NCBI GenBank assembly: GCA_041484845.1
Contig: JBGPIK010000245.1
Coordinates: 1 to 10,161, forward strand
Direction of reading: 5' to 3'
Source: JBGPIK01 sp041484845
GTDB taxonomy: Bacteria > Desulfobacterota > Binatia > UBA9968
Length of the DNA stretch: 10,161 nt
In this document: in pieces, positions 1 through 5,999 of the stretch
How the letters are laid out: every line of letters starts with the position of its first letter
Position numbering within the stretch: the first letter of the stretch is position 1
Translations under genes and position numbers: made by a program
The notes under the pieces: generated by a model
Seen by the model: only the letters and a program-made list of their open reading frames with translations
The model's database searches: none
Told to the model about the DNA's origin: nothing

Positions 1-251
1 CGCTACAGCGCCGCGCTTGTAATCCGGTGAACGAATCATTCTTCACCGCAGAGACGCCGGTCGTGAGAAAAAACCCCTTTTTCGCAAAAATGAGCGTTGC
101 AAGTATTTGATTTCATTGAGGCCAAATTTGTAATTTTGATGGTTTTTGAATTTTTTCTCACGACCGCCGAGCACGCAGAGAAAATATTTAATCGCTGCGG
201 GTTAATTCCCCGCGGCTTGCTGCGTAAAATTGATCTTCCTTGCCCAAGACC

Positions 252-339
252 GTCATTCCCGCATGTTTTAAGCGGGAATCCAGGCGAAATCAGAGCTGGA
301 CCCCCGATTTGAACATTCGGGTGTGACGCCTTAGGAATG
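252..339. repeat. GTCATTCC-type palindromic repeat unit
   Basis: GTCATTCC at 252-259 is complementary to GGAATGAC at 332-339. An inner perfect 8-bp stem, ATTCCCGC (255-262) with GCGGGAAT (272-279), is followed by CCAGG. The same pattern recurs at 2530-2619 inside the MITE-like element, so it is a dispersed family in this genome. It is probably a non-coding REP-like or MITE-like sequence. Confidence 0.65.
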
Positions 340-360
340 ACTCTCATAGCGTCCTTCCAA

Positions 361-384
361 TACCCCGCAGCTTGCCGCGGGGTA
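361..384. repeat. TACCCCGC hairpin repeat
   Basis: A perfect 8-bp stem (TACCCCGC 361-368, GCGGGGTA 377-384) encloses an 8-nt loop. A degenerate relative sits at 205-224 (TTCCCCGCGGCTTGCTGCG). It lies 70 bp past the stop of the - strand ubiD gene, but no T tract follows the stem on either strand, so it fits a repeat family better than an intrinsic terminator. Confidence 0.5.
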
Positions 385-452
385 GTACATTAAAACCCTC
401 TGCGCCCTCCGTGCCTCAGCGGTGAAATCTCTTTTCTTTTTGCTTTCGGCTC

Positions 453-2126
453 TCACTCATCTTCCTCAGCTTTCCGAGACACCTTGCGCACAGATGTGTT
501 CGGCTTGACATCATTGCGGCGGTGCTGGGCCGTGCGCTCGCCGTTCTCCAAGTATTTGCCCTCCACCGCACGCAGGGCCGCTTGGTCCCACTCCTCGGTC
601 CAGTCGCCCAGCGAATAACCGTGCCATGGCGCTTCGGGCTTGAGGCGCGGCAGCCCCATTCTCTCCCACAGCTCCTTTGCATGCTCCATATATTCCGCTT
701 TCGGCAGCGCGACCGGGGGCAGCTTGCCTTTCAGGGTCGCATCCACCAGGAGCGTCGAATCCTGACCGCCGCCGCGCTCGACGCGCGGGCCATAGACGCT
801 GCGATGCTGGAGCGTTTGAATATCCAGCGCCGGATTCGCGCGATAGGCCAAAGCCCACCAGATCGCGTCCCCGTTTTCGGGATCGATATCGTCGTTGATC
901 GCAATCACGTATTTGCCGCATAGAGCCTGCAACGAGGTGGCGCCGTAGAGTGCGCGCCAAACCTCGGTTTGCGGCGTGCCCCGCTCCATCTGAATGAACA
1001 TCACCCGCCGCAAGTTCGTCAGCGCTTCGTGCATCGAGACGCGAATCACCCCTTTGATTCCGAGAGCGTCGCGCAAATGCGCGAGGAACAAAGGCTCGTA
1101 GGCCACGCGCTTGATGACGCTTGACTCGCTCGGCGTTACTTGCGAAATGATCGAGGGAAACAGCGCATTGCGCCTGCGCGTGATCGCGGTGACGTTCATG
1201 ATCATGTTGTAGTCTTCGAGCGCCACATGACCGTGCGATTCCGCAAACGGCGCTTCAGGCTCGAGGTACTCGGTGTCGATCCAACCTTCAATGACGATCT
1301 CCGCTTCTGCCGGCACCATTAAGTCCACCGTCTTGGCCCTTACCTGCTTGAGCGCTGCGCCGACGATGCCACCCGCCACCGCCATTTCTTCCACGCCGAT
1401 GCGGAGTTTCTGTGGTCCAACGTACGCAACCGCCGGTGGACCGCCGAGGACGAACGCGCAGGGCATGCGCTCGCCGCGGGATTTGTATTTCTGCCAATGG
1501 AGATAACCCTCCGCTCCTCCGGCTCTGGCAACCATGCGCACCGCGAGCCGGTTTGGCGACTTTAGTCCGGCCCGATACATTCCCATGTTCTGCGTCCCGG
1601 TCTCAGGGTCGCGCGTCACACAGTTGGCGGCGGTGAGGTAAGGCGCGCAGTCATAACCGGGAGTAGAGATAGGAACCGGGAGCGCGTCGAGCCCATTGCC
1701 TTCTCCTTCCAGCTCTTTGCCCGTTATCACCCGTTCTTGACAGGGTCCGGTCTCGACGGTGCGCGGCGGGATCGGATTTTGAATTGCGCGGCTCCAGGTT
1801 TTGCCTATGGCCGCGGTGTCGACGCCCATGCCGATGCTGTAGATCGCTGCGTTCGCCGCCAATGCGCCGATCACGACGGGAATGTCGTACCTGCGGCCAC
1901 GGGAATCCGTTACGTTGGTGAAGAGAAAGGCCTTGCGCTCCGGCTCAGGGATGCCGCCGCGAAACTGCCACCGAACCAGCGGGTGCATCTCCGTGTCTTT
2001 GTTGATCGGCGCGTCTATCGTTATCAGCAGGCCGGCCGCGTCCAAAGACCGAACATGATCCTGGAAATCAGCATAGCCCCTTACCGCCTCTCCAGACTTT
2101 TTTGTTTCCTGGAATCCCATCGTCAT
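453..2126 (-). CDS. UbiD family decarboxylase
   Basis: A 557-aa cytoplasmic protein of the UbiD family, which uses prenylated FMN with a divalent metal and K+ for reversible decarboxylation of aromatic or alpha,beta-unsaturated acids. Family landmarks are visible: NMGMYR (180-185), VPAEAEIVIEG (271-281), an E-x3-PFAESHG stretch (289-299) containing conserved acidic residues, and a C-terminal INDDIDPENGDAIWWALAYR stretch. Length is slightly above the usual 450-520 aa. The ATG at 2126 is preferred because AGGAG precedes it by about 11 nt. An upstream in-frame start at 2213 would add 29 residues that overlap the comM-upstream repeat and look non-coding. The ATG at 2120 is also possible. No ubiX partner is visible in the window, and the substrate cannot be inferred. 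The family call is firm. Confidence 0.93.
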   Translation of the reverse strand: MTMGFQETKKSGEAVRGYADFQDHVRSLDAAGLLITIDAPINKDTEMHPLVRWQFRGGIPEPERKAFLFTNVTDSRGRRYDIPVVIGALAANAAIYSIGMGVDTAAIGKTWSRAIQNPIPPRTVETGPCQERVITGKELEGEGNGLDALPVPISTPGYDCAPYLTAANCVTRDPETGTQNMGMYRAGLKSPNRLAVRMVARAGGAEGYLHWQKYKSRGERMPCAFVLGGPPAVAYVGPQKLRIGVEEMAVAGGIVGAALKQVRAKTVDLMVPAEAEIVIEGWIDTEYLEPEAPFAESHGHVALEDYNMIMNVTAITRRRNALFPSIISQVTPSESSVIKRVAYEPLFLAHLRDALGIKGVIRVSMHEALTNLRRVMFIQMERGTPQTEVWRALYGATSLQALCGKYVIAINDDIDPENGDAIWWALAYRANPALDIQTLQHRSVYGPRVERGGGQDSTLLVDATLKGKLPPVALPKAEYMEHAKELWERMGLPRLKPEAPWHGYSLGDWTEEWDQAALRAVEGKYLENGERTAQHRRNDVKPNTSVRKVSRKAEEDE

Positions 2127-2266
2127 AAAATTATTCTCTCCTGCTCCGTCGGCCGTTAATAGTGCGCCACTCCCTCGCCTATTTGACTCTGCGCACGTTG
2201 CCACGATCTTCACCTGTCATCAAGCGAGCGCGTGCGCCAGCCAGGCTCTCGTCAAAGTCGTATTGC

Positions 2267-2324
2267 TTGTCATCTCGAGCGAATGCGAGAGATCTTAGAT
2301 TTCTCACTACGTTCGAAATGACAA
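2267..2324. repeat. TGTCATxTCGAG palindromic repeat
   Basis: A 58-bp imperfect palindrome. TTGTCATCTCGAGCGAATGC on the left pairs with the GTTCGAAATGACAA end on the right, around a centre of GAGATCTTAGATTTCTC. It belongs to a widespread style of intergenic repeat. The right-hand comM-upstream copy lacks it, so it was gained in the left copy or lost in the right. Confidence 0.65.
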
Positions 2325-2484
2325 AGAGATCGAATCAGCGTATTTCGTGTATTACAACACAGTCTCGAGGGGGAAAGGGGGATTTTTGGACAGACGAAAT
2401 TAAATCCTCGACAGGAAAAACTGACTTTGACGTTGTCCTGCCGCCGCAACCTTTTCGTTTGTCATCGAGCCCTGCCTTTGCTAG

Positions 2485-2653
2485 TGGTGTGTCTCACGCT
2501 GTTTGTACTTTATCCAAGACGGCCTTAGTCGTCATTCCCGTGGAAGCGGGAATCCAGGTTTTCTTCGCTTTTCTGGATTCCGGCTCGCGCTAGCTATCGC
2601 CAGCTTGGCCGGAATGACGAGCAAATAAGTCTCCCGATTTAAGAGACACTACA
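2485..2653. mobile_element. MITE-like element with CTAG target duplication
   Basis: A 169-bp non-coding element starts TGGTGTGTCTC (2485-2495) and ends GAGACACTACA (2643-2653). The ends are inverted repeats matching at 9 of 11 positions. CTAG flanks it on both sides (2481-2484 and 2654-2657). The paralogous sequence at 9641-9660 reads TGCCTCTGCTAGCGTACGGC, with a single CTAG and no insert, so the unoccupied site is seen directly. CTAG targets are known for IS481-family elements, whose ends begin TGT; assigning a parent transposase is inference. No transposase is encoded. A second palindromic repeat is nested inside. Confidence 0.75.
2530..2619. repeat. GTCATTCCC repeat nested in the MITE-like element
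   Basis: CGTCATTCCC at the left is complementary to GGAATGACG at the right (2611-2619). An inner CCCG...CGGG hairpin and a CCAGG...CTGG pair lie between them. This is the same family as the unit at 252-339, here placed inside the 2485-2653 element. Confidence 0.6.
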
Positions 2654-2680
2654 CTAGCTTACGGCGGCGCACACGGGTTT

Positions 2681-2872
2681 ATGCTTGCGAAGGTCAACAG
2701 CGCTGCACTCTACGGCATCGATGCTCTCCGGGTCGAAGTAGAAATCGATCTCGCTTCCGGCCTGCCCCAACTCGCCACCGTACACAAGCCCATTTTACGA
2801 GGGAGAACGAAAACACTTACGATTCTCCAGACTACGCACAGACTACGCAAAGCGGGTGAACCGAACCGATAG
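2681..2872 (+). pseudogene. comM: Truncated comM/yifB 5' fragment
   Basis: The first 34 residues (MLAKVNSAALYGIDALRVEV through LPQLATV) are identical to the start of the comM gene at 9676. After 2781 the homology stops abruptly and the frame runs through about 30 unrelated residues to a stop at 2872. The AAA+ Walker motifs and the rest of the 500-residue protein are absent, so this cannot be functional. The seven nucleotide differences from the intact copy are all synonymous. It marks the left boundary of the island; the break may be the insertion or recombination joint. Confidence 0.85.
2828..2849. repeat. 11-bp tandem repeat near the island junction
   Basis: Two adjacent perfect copies of CAGACTACGCA (2828-2838 and 2839-2849) lie about 45 bp inside the point where comM homology ends and just upstream of the HNH gene. 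They could be a protein-binding direct repeat, an end motif of the inserted DNA, or chance. Confidence 0.45.
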
Positions 2873-2906
2873 CGCCGCATCGAATTTGCCCGGCGAGGAT
2901 CGCTTG

Positions 2907-3743
2907 ATGTATAAGAGAGCGACTAGACAACGCGCCTGCGGAGTCGTCGTGGCTGAACCTACTGAAAGAACGATCAAGCAACTCTTTGCGTTGTCCGGGA
3001 ATCTTTGTGCATTTCCTGAGTGCCAACTTCCAATCATTGAACGTTCTGGCATCATCACCGGGGAGATCTGTCATATTAAAGCAAAAAACGAGGGTGGACC
3101 CCGATTCGATCGCGAGCAGTCTGATAAAGATCGACACGCCCTTAGTAATCTCATTCTGCTGTGCCGTCATCATCACAAAATAATCGACTCTGAACCGGCA
3201 ATTTACAGCGTAGAAGTTTTGACGGAAATGAAGTCGCTCCACGAAAACGCTGCTCGCCGTCTCGAATCGGAGCAAGACGGCTTATTCGCAAAAATGCTGC
3301 TCAATGATCTTAGAAACATTTCGGTCAACGACAATTCTGGAAATGTCGCCATCAACAGTCCGGGCGCGATGCAGGCGCAAACGATCAACTTACAGTCCAC
3401 AACGAGGAAAATATCAGTCAACCCTGCACCAGGGACAATCGGCGCCGATCCAAACGCCAGTCGATACGTGCAGCACCTCATCAAACGATATAACAAGTTC
3501 GCCGGTTCTGATCACACGCGAAGGACGCCCTTCAATTACGGTGCAATTTCACGAAACATAGAAAGCAATTTCGGTTCGGAATGGCGCTTACTGCCGCTCG
3601 GAAAGGCGAACGCGGTCTTCACATACCTTCAAGCTCGAATCGCTAAGACGCGCCAAGCTCGAATCAACAAGGGGAAGGGCTACAAAGCCTTCTCCACTTA
3701 CGCAGAGTTTTTAGTCAAACATGACGGCGACGATGGCTGCTGA
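2907..3743 (+). CDS. HNH endonuclease with uncharacterised C-terminal region
   Basis: A 278-aa protein with an N-terminal HNH nuclease domain at residues 20-115. It has a zinc-type pair C34-AFPE-C39, the ICHIKA motif with H56, then N81-LILLC-RHHH (C86, H88-H90) and an IID...Y..E.L..MK..HE helix. This form of HNH domain is commonly found at the N-terminus of defence-associated proteins, for example beside SAVED domains in Cap5-type effectors. The middle (about 140-175) is a polar, possibly beta-rich linker. The C-terminus (about 190-275; YVQHLIKRYNKFAG ... RINKGKGYKAFSTYAEF) resembles phage-type ORF6C/antirepressor tails, by eye only. The ATG at 2907 has GAGG 8 nt upstream. GTG at 2949, with GGAG 5 nt upstream, is nearly as good; GTG at 2856 is weaker. 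Probably first gene of a + strand cluster. Confidence 0.85.
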   Translation: MYKRATRQRACGVVVAEPTERTIKQLFALSGNLCAFPECQLPIIERSGIITGEICHIKAKNEGGPRFDREQSDKDRHALSNLILLCRHHHKIIDSEPAIYSVEVLTEMKSLHENAARRLESEQDGLFAKMLLNDLRNISVNDNSGNVAINSPGAMQAQTINLQSTTRKISVNPAPGTIGADPNASRYVQHLIKRYNKFAGSDHTRRTPFNYGAISRNIESNFGSEWRLLPLGKANAVFTYLQARIAKTRQARINKGKGYKAFSTYAEFLVKHDGDDGC

Positions 3744-3772
3744 TCGGCTTGGAAAATAAAGGAGAATGAAAC

Positions 3773-4000
3773 ATGGTAGTGGAAGTGAGTTATCAAGAAG
3801 TTGATTATGCTAAGGATGTCCATTCACACTTTAAGCAGACCAAGTATTTTGAGGCCGATGATATGCCGAGTCGAGAAGCCGTTGCGCGAAGGCTGAGGTT
3901 GACAGGAGTCGATTTTGATGAGAGCACGCTCTCGATTCAACCCTACGACGAAGATGCGGAGACTATGCGTAAGGGAAATATTCCGGTTACCAAATTTTAA
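3773..4000 (+). CDS. Small acidic protein of unknown function
   Basis: A 75-aa soluble protein starting 29 bp after the HNH gene, with a strong ribosome site (AGGAG, 8 nt from the ATG). The close spacing suggests co-transcription with the nuclease, as a partner or regulator. It is rich in Asp and Glu, with a predicted helix around SREAVARRLRLTG and no membrane segment. I do not recognise the family. An inhibitor or specificity partner of the HNH protein is one possibility, inferred from context alone. Confidence 0.72.
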   Translation: MVVEVSYQEVDYAKDVHSHFKQTKYFEADDMPSREAVARRLRLTGVDFDESTLSIQPYDEDAETMRKGNIPVTKF

Positions 4001-4137
4001 ATTTTTAAGGAAGGGACGCCAGGCGTACCCGGAAGCACTGACCTTTTTCTTGTCAGACGACCCTTACAAAGATTAAAATCGACAAAAGCGGGGCGACATT
4101 TTACTAGTTGGAACTAAACCGCTGCGTGGTGGCTTTG

Positions 4138-4746
4138 ATGACAGTCGTAACCCCTGATCTGGACTGGTACGCCTCAATCAGCCGGAAAAAACAGCTGCAG
4201 ACTCGCTGCCCCTTTGCTACGGCAGATGCGTGTCCACGTTTCTTTCAGAGCCTGTCCCTTCTAGGGAGCGCCGGCACTACCCAAATCGATCCGGATGAAG
4301 ACAAACGATTAGTCAAAAAGTGGAAGAAAAGTGATTTATGGCCCAAAACTGGCGAATACGCCACTTCAATTTCTGGCCCTGCTGGCGACCCAAAGCACTT
4401 TTCACTATTTTGTCCAGAGGTGGCTTTCGATAGGTTTGGACATTTCGCATCCGACCTCTGCAATTATGCCGACAAACTTGATACGGAAGTCGTACATAAA
4501 AGCTTATCTAAGGAAGGTGCCAAACGGGGAGATTGGCGTTGGCGTTGGGCTTCCGTAACGCCGTTGCATTACAGTGACTGTTCTTTGTATTCGGTCTTAC
4601 TCCATCGATCACAAGTACAAGGTCCGGTGAAAAATGAATCACTTCCGAAAAAAGTGTGGTACGAACGGCTGGGAAATATCATTACCGGAATCATTATCAG
4701 CGTTCTTGCAGGTTTGATTCTTTTGGTTCTAAAGATGCTGTTCTAA
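4138..4746 (+). CDS. Tail-anchored protein of unknown function
   Basis: A 202-aa protein with a soluble N-terminal part and one hydrophobic C-terminal helix (about 180-200, IITGIIISVLAGLILLVLKM) ending almost at the C-terminus, the signature of a tail-anchored membrane protein. The soluble part has a conserved look: C24-PFATADA-C32-PRFFQSLSLLG, a DLWPKT..ATSISGPAGDPKHF stretch, and a DWRWRWASVTPLHYSDCSLYS segment. It resembles uncharacterised proteins of roughly this length that I recall from other genomes but cannot name. The ATG at 4138 follows GGTGG; a TTG at 4108 would add ten residues. A 137-bp gap separates it from the 75-aa gene, with no clear promoter or terminator between them. Confidence 0.72.
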   Translation: MTVVTPDLDWYASISRKKQLQTRCPFATADACPRFFQSLSLLGSAGTTQIDPDEDKRLVKKWKKSDLWPKTGEYATSISGPAGDPKHFSLFCPEVAFDRFGHFASDLCNYADKLDTEVVHKSLSKEGAKRGDWRWRWASVTPLHYSDCSLYSVLLHRSQVQGPVKNESLPKKVWYERLGNIITGIIISVLAGLILLVLKMLF

Positions 4747-4788
4747 AAGAGTGCCGCGCAATTGTAGTTAAGCGTTGCCGTAGACTGG

Positions 4789-5376
4789 ATGATAATCTAC
4801 GCGATGGAAGTGAAGGACATAATCTACGGGCTCGGTATCCTGCTCACATTTGCTCTGGGAGGATGGAACCTGCTCAGTAACTACCGAGCGAGCCGCCGAA
4901 CTTCTTTCATCAACACCGTGACGGCGCAGAGAATCAAGTGGATCGAACAGTTAAGGCAGGACATATCCGCGTTCTCCGGCTTAACGCATACGTGGTGCTT
5001 CTCAGAACTCGAAGGTAAACCCGAGGAAGCGGCAATCCTGAAGGAGATCGATCGCCTCCGCCACTTAATACGGCTCCGACTCAATCCTTCAGGCACGCAC
5101 GACCAGGAGATTGAAGAATTGATTCAGCGAATTCCTCAATTCACACACGTTACAAAGAGGGGTGAACTGAAACAAACAATAGAGCAGATTACTGTCGCTA
5201 CTCAAAAACTCCTTAAAGAAGAGTGGGACAAAGTGAAAGAAGAATCCAAATATGGGGATCTCAAGGAAAACAAACTCCGGACCAGACTACTGTCGCTACT
5301 CAAAAGTGCCTTAAGGAGGATTGGGATAAAGTGGAAGGAGAATCCAAAAATACGAGGGCCTCAAAGGCCGACTTAA
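4789..5376 (+). CDS. N-terminally membrane-anchored coiled-coil protein, C-terminus altered
   Basis: A 195-aa protein with one N-terminal membrane helix (about 11-30), then a cytoplasmic helical region beginning SFINTVTAQRIKWIEQLRQD and continuing with charged, coiled-coil-like sequence. The natural end is probably near LLKEEWDKVKEESK. Just beyond it a 98-bp tandem copy repeats the same DNA in another frame, so the last 30 or so residues (KSALRRIGIKWKENPKIRGP) are the repeat read out of frame. If the frame were restored, translation would run to 5453. The ATG at 4789 has a weak ribosome site; ATG at 4804 is an alternative. It lies 42 bp after the tail-anchored gene, suggesting one transcription unit. 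Function is unknown; a scaffold or sensor in the membrane is a guess. Confidence 0.7.
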   Translation: MIIYAMEVKDIIYGLGILLTFALGGWNLLSNYRASRRTSFINTVTAQRIKWIEQLRQDISAFSGLTHTWCFSELEGKPEEAAILKEIDRLRHLIRLRLNPSGTHDQEIEELIQRIPQFTHVTKRGELKQTIEQITVATQKLLKEEWDKVKEESKYGDLKENKLRTRLLSLLKSALRRIGIKWKENPKIRGPQRPT

Positions 5377-5380
5377 AGCG
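5185..5380. repeat. 98-bp imperfect tandem duplication in a coding region
   Basis: ACTGTCGCTACTCAAAA occurs at 5191 and again at 5289, an offset of 98 bp. Similarity runs on through the whole unit: A reads ATQKLLKEEWDKVKEESK, while B reads ATQKCLKEDWDKVEGESK in its own frame. Since 98 is not a multiple of three, copy B is out of frame with the gene. Its changes still preserve a sensible protein in its own frame, so it was once translated that way. Confidence 0.8.
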
Positions 5381-5449
5381 ACCGCAAGTCAAGGGAGTCA
5401 GCCGAGACGGCGCTACCCAAACGCCGCACTTTACGACGGAGACGATACG

Positions 5450-5647
5450 TTGAAACGGTTCTCGGACCACAACCGGATTAGTTTCGTAACCTTAGTGGCA
5501 TTTGGTTTGATCGTCTCATCCGCAATCGGCGCGACTGCGGATGACGAAGCTGTTGCTTATCTCGGCCAAGTGGGGAAGCGCATCATGGCCGCACGGAAGT
5601 TGCTGCCGAAAAGCGATGGGCTAAAAGTGACTCTGCGTTATACTTGA
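5450..5647 (+). CDS. Short exported protein, probably truncated
   Basis: A 65-aa ORF from a TTG start, with a clear signal peptide (basic MKRFSDHNR, hydrophobic SFVTLVAFGLIVSSAIGA, likely cleavage near residues 29-31). The mature part (AVAYLGQVGKRIMAARKLLP ... LKVTLRYT) looks like the start of a TonB-C-terminal-type domain. The next codon is a stop, while the adjacent frame would continue with LDK, as expected for such a domain, so this may be a frameshifted fragment. Its TTG overlaps the TGA that ends copy B of the upstream tandem duplication (5451-5453), suggesting former translational coupling. The TonB resemblance is weak. Confidence 0.4.
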   Translation: MKRFSDHNRISFVTLVAFGLIVSSAIGATADDEAVAYLGQVGKRIMAARKLLPKSDGLKVTLRYT

Positions 5648-5656
5648 CAAAGCAAG

Positions 5657-5911
5657 CTACGGTTTCGGCTTCTTAGCTTCCCGCTCGTCGATCCAGAGTT
5701 TTCCCCTTGCGATGCCAGCCCGCTCAGCATCCCGTTCGCGCTTGAAAGAATGGTCCACTCGAAATCGCTCCACTTTATCTTTGCCACCTTCTTTCCAGAA
5801 AATTCGAACTTCGGGTAGCCAGGGACCAGTAGGTTTATTTCGAGGTTTTACCAAGTCCTCGACTAACACTATTTGAATTCGATAGTCTCCGTAGGTCTCG
5901 TTGATCGGCAT
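5657..5911 (-). CDS. Small conserved-looking protein of unknown function
   Basis: An 84-aa soluble protein starting MPINETYGDYRIQIVLVEDL. It contains a WLPEVRIFWKEGGKDKVERF beta-hairpin-like core, then a helix RDAERAGIARGKLWIDERE. This is the architecture of many short single-domain proteins of unknown role (YRI...PEVRI.W...AE..GI..G..WID). ATG at 5911 is chosen because GAGGTG lies 6 nt upstream; GTG at 5920 would add three residues. It is convergent with the + strand cluster and lies downstream of the 6000-6539 gene in the same orientation, with an 88-bp gap. No toxin, antitoxin or nuclease motif is evident. Confidence 0.7.
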   Translation of the reverse strand: MPINETYGDYRIQIVLVEDLVKPRNKPTGPWLPEVRIFWKEGGKDKVERFRVDHSFKRERDAERAGIARGKLWIDEREAKKPKP

Positions 5912-5999
5912 ACTGTCCACCTCATCTATTTTGGCTTTTTACGCTCCTTCGCACAAGCAACTATATAAGTTTTACGCGATTTTTACATGAGAGAAAAAT

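Larger units (their letters stand above)
41..430. repeat. Composite dispersed intergenic repeat, no gene
   Basis: This gene-free stretch downstream of ubiD is a mosaic of palindromes. Its outer ends are inverted relatives: TTCACCGCAGAGACGC starts near 42, and the complement of a TTCACCGCTGAGGCAC-type sequence ends near 426. Inside are a 16-bp inverted repeat (58-73 against 151-166), a GTCATTCC...GGAATGAC unit, and a TACCCCGC hairpin. Two short ORFs cross it but have no protein-like character. Repeats of this style occur between genes in many environmental bacteria. Whether it moves as a single unit is inference. Confidence 0.6.
2182..2781. repeat. Left direct repeat: comM upstream region plus 34 codons
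   Basis: This block matches 9535-9776 in three stretches: about 2182-2225 with 9535-9577 (both contain GCACGTTG/GGCACGAT and GTCATCAAGCG), about 2458-2484 with 9624-9652 (TTTGTCATCG...TGCCT..TGCTAG), and 2654-2781 with 9649-9776. The left copy is longer because it has acquired a palindrome (2267-2324) with nearby sequence, and a MITE-like element (2485-2653). Together the two blocks bound the 6.75-kb accessory segment as direct repeats. Confidence 0.8.

Noticed and set aside
361..384. Intrinsic terminator for ubiD
   Set aside because: The hairpin is strong but has no T tract on either strand and belongs to a repeat family with a relative at 205-224.
522..923. 133-aa + strand ORF inside ubiD
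   Set aside because: It is a shadow of the high-G+C UbiD coding frame; all conserved motifs are on the - strand.
2127..2213. 29-residue N-terminal extension of the UbiD protein
   Set aside because: Its upstream part overlaps the comM-upstream repeat and is not protein-like, while ATG 2126 has a good ribosome site.
2162..2593. 143-aa + strand ORF upstream of the comM fragment
   Set aside because: It runs through a palindromic repeat and the MITE-like element, so it is not a gene.
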